From Cristatella mucedo (taxonomy: Eukaryota > Bryozoa > Phylactolaemata > Cristatellidae): a DNA stretch of 64,000 nt. Location: positions 1,098,501 through 1,162,500 of the forward strand of contig WPIO01000072.1 of assembly GCA_009760855.2 (NCBI GenBank), in the 5' to 3' direction. Both the position numbers and the translations under genes were made by a program. This document shows, piece by piece, positions 63,861 to 64,000 of this stretch. The notes beneath the pieces were generated by a model. It did no database searches, was not told the origin of the DNA, and saw nothing but the letters and a program-made list of their open reading frames with translations. Each line of letters begins with the position of its first letter. Position 1 is the stretch's first letter.

Positions 63861-64000
63861 TCTGAGAAGCCAGGAGTACGCAAATTGCACTTAGAATGTC
63901 AGTATATTTACCGACTGCCCAAAAGTGCATGGTGGTGGTATGTTTGCATTTAAAGTAAGGGTGCACCATTATGAATTTGTATAGCCTGCCTTATCTGCTC

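Larger units (their letters stand above)
61463..64000. other. Intron 1 of the beta-helix protein gene (presumed)
   Basis: Contains SINE-II at 62105 and the degenerate LINE at 62852-63860. No second exon with a beta-helix or other extracellular repeat was recognised. Confidence 0.5.

Overview
This is a gene-poor, repeat-rich stretch of a metazoan nuclear genome, most likely an invertebrate. Genes are split by spliceosomal introns, coding DNA is a few percent of the window, tRNA-derived SINEs and L2/CR1-type LINE remnants are everywhere, and no bacterial operon or ribosome-binding-site structure is seen. The species cannot be assigned from the sequence alone.

The left and middle two thirds (1-42.6 kb) hold two head-to-tail paralogous genes on the minus strand, both for FAD-dependent GMC oxidoreductases (the glucose/choline dehydrogenase-like family). 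Gene A (42611 down to 25869) is complete: ten coding exons with canonical splice sites join into an uninterrupted 604-residue protein with the FAD-binding GAGSAG motif, both GMC signatures, the catalytic-His segment [10 protein letters not shown] and the C-terminal GNTNAPT motif. Gene B (21834 down to 205 and beyond the window) has its first eight coding exons here. Exons 2-6 and exon 8 are identical in length and phase to those of gene A (212, 187, 144, 290, 151 and 169 nt) and exon 7 differs by one codon. The pair is therefore an old tandem duplication that kept its exon structure while the introns were rebuilt by transposons. Exon 8 of gene B ends at a GC rather than a GT donor.

The introns carry a full-length-RT L2 relic (about 4.6-6.7 kb), a roughly 2.8 kb degenerate 33-bp tandem array split by a solo LTR (9.2-12.7 kb), an isolated LINE endonuclease domain, many 3'-truncated LINEs, at least two SINE families and large microsatellites.

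Upstream of gene A, at 47.5-48.8 kb, lies a GC/CpG-rich promoter-like block with a possible 5' non-coding exon. From 51.5 to 59.6 kb there is a nested transposon region: a Tc1/mariner relic split by a 733-bp LTR that is itself split by a 1.3-kb LTR, then a second copy of the 733-bp LTR split by another solo LTR that is split by an L2 fragment. Target-site duplications resolve the order of four of these five insertions. At the right end a CpG-rich region leads into the first coding exon (61214-61462, plus strand) of a secreted or surface protein with an N-terminal parallel beta-helix-like segment; the rest of that gene is not recognised within the window.

There is no CRISPR array, no rRNA or intact tRNA gene, and no convincing wholly new system. 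The most unusual items are the conserved GMC gene pair with its GC donor, the nested LTR stacks, the diverged 33-bp array, and a 31-bp duplication that includes the gene A stop codon.
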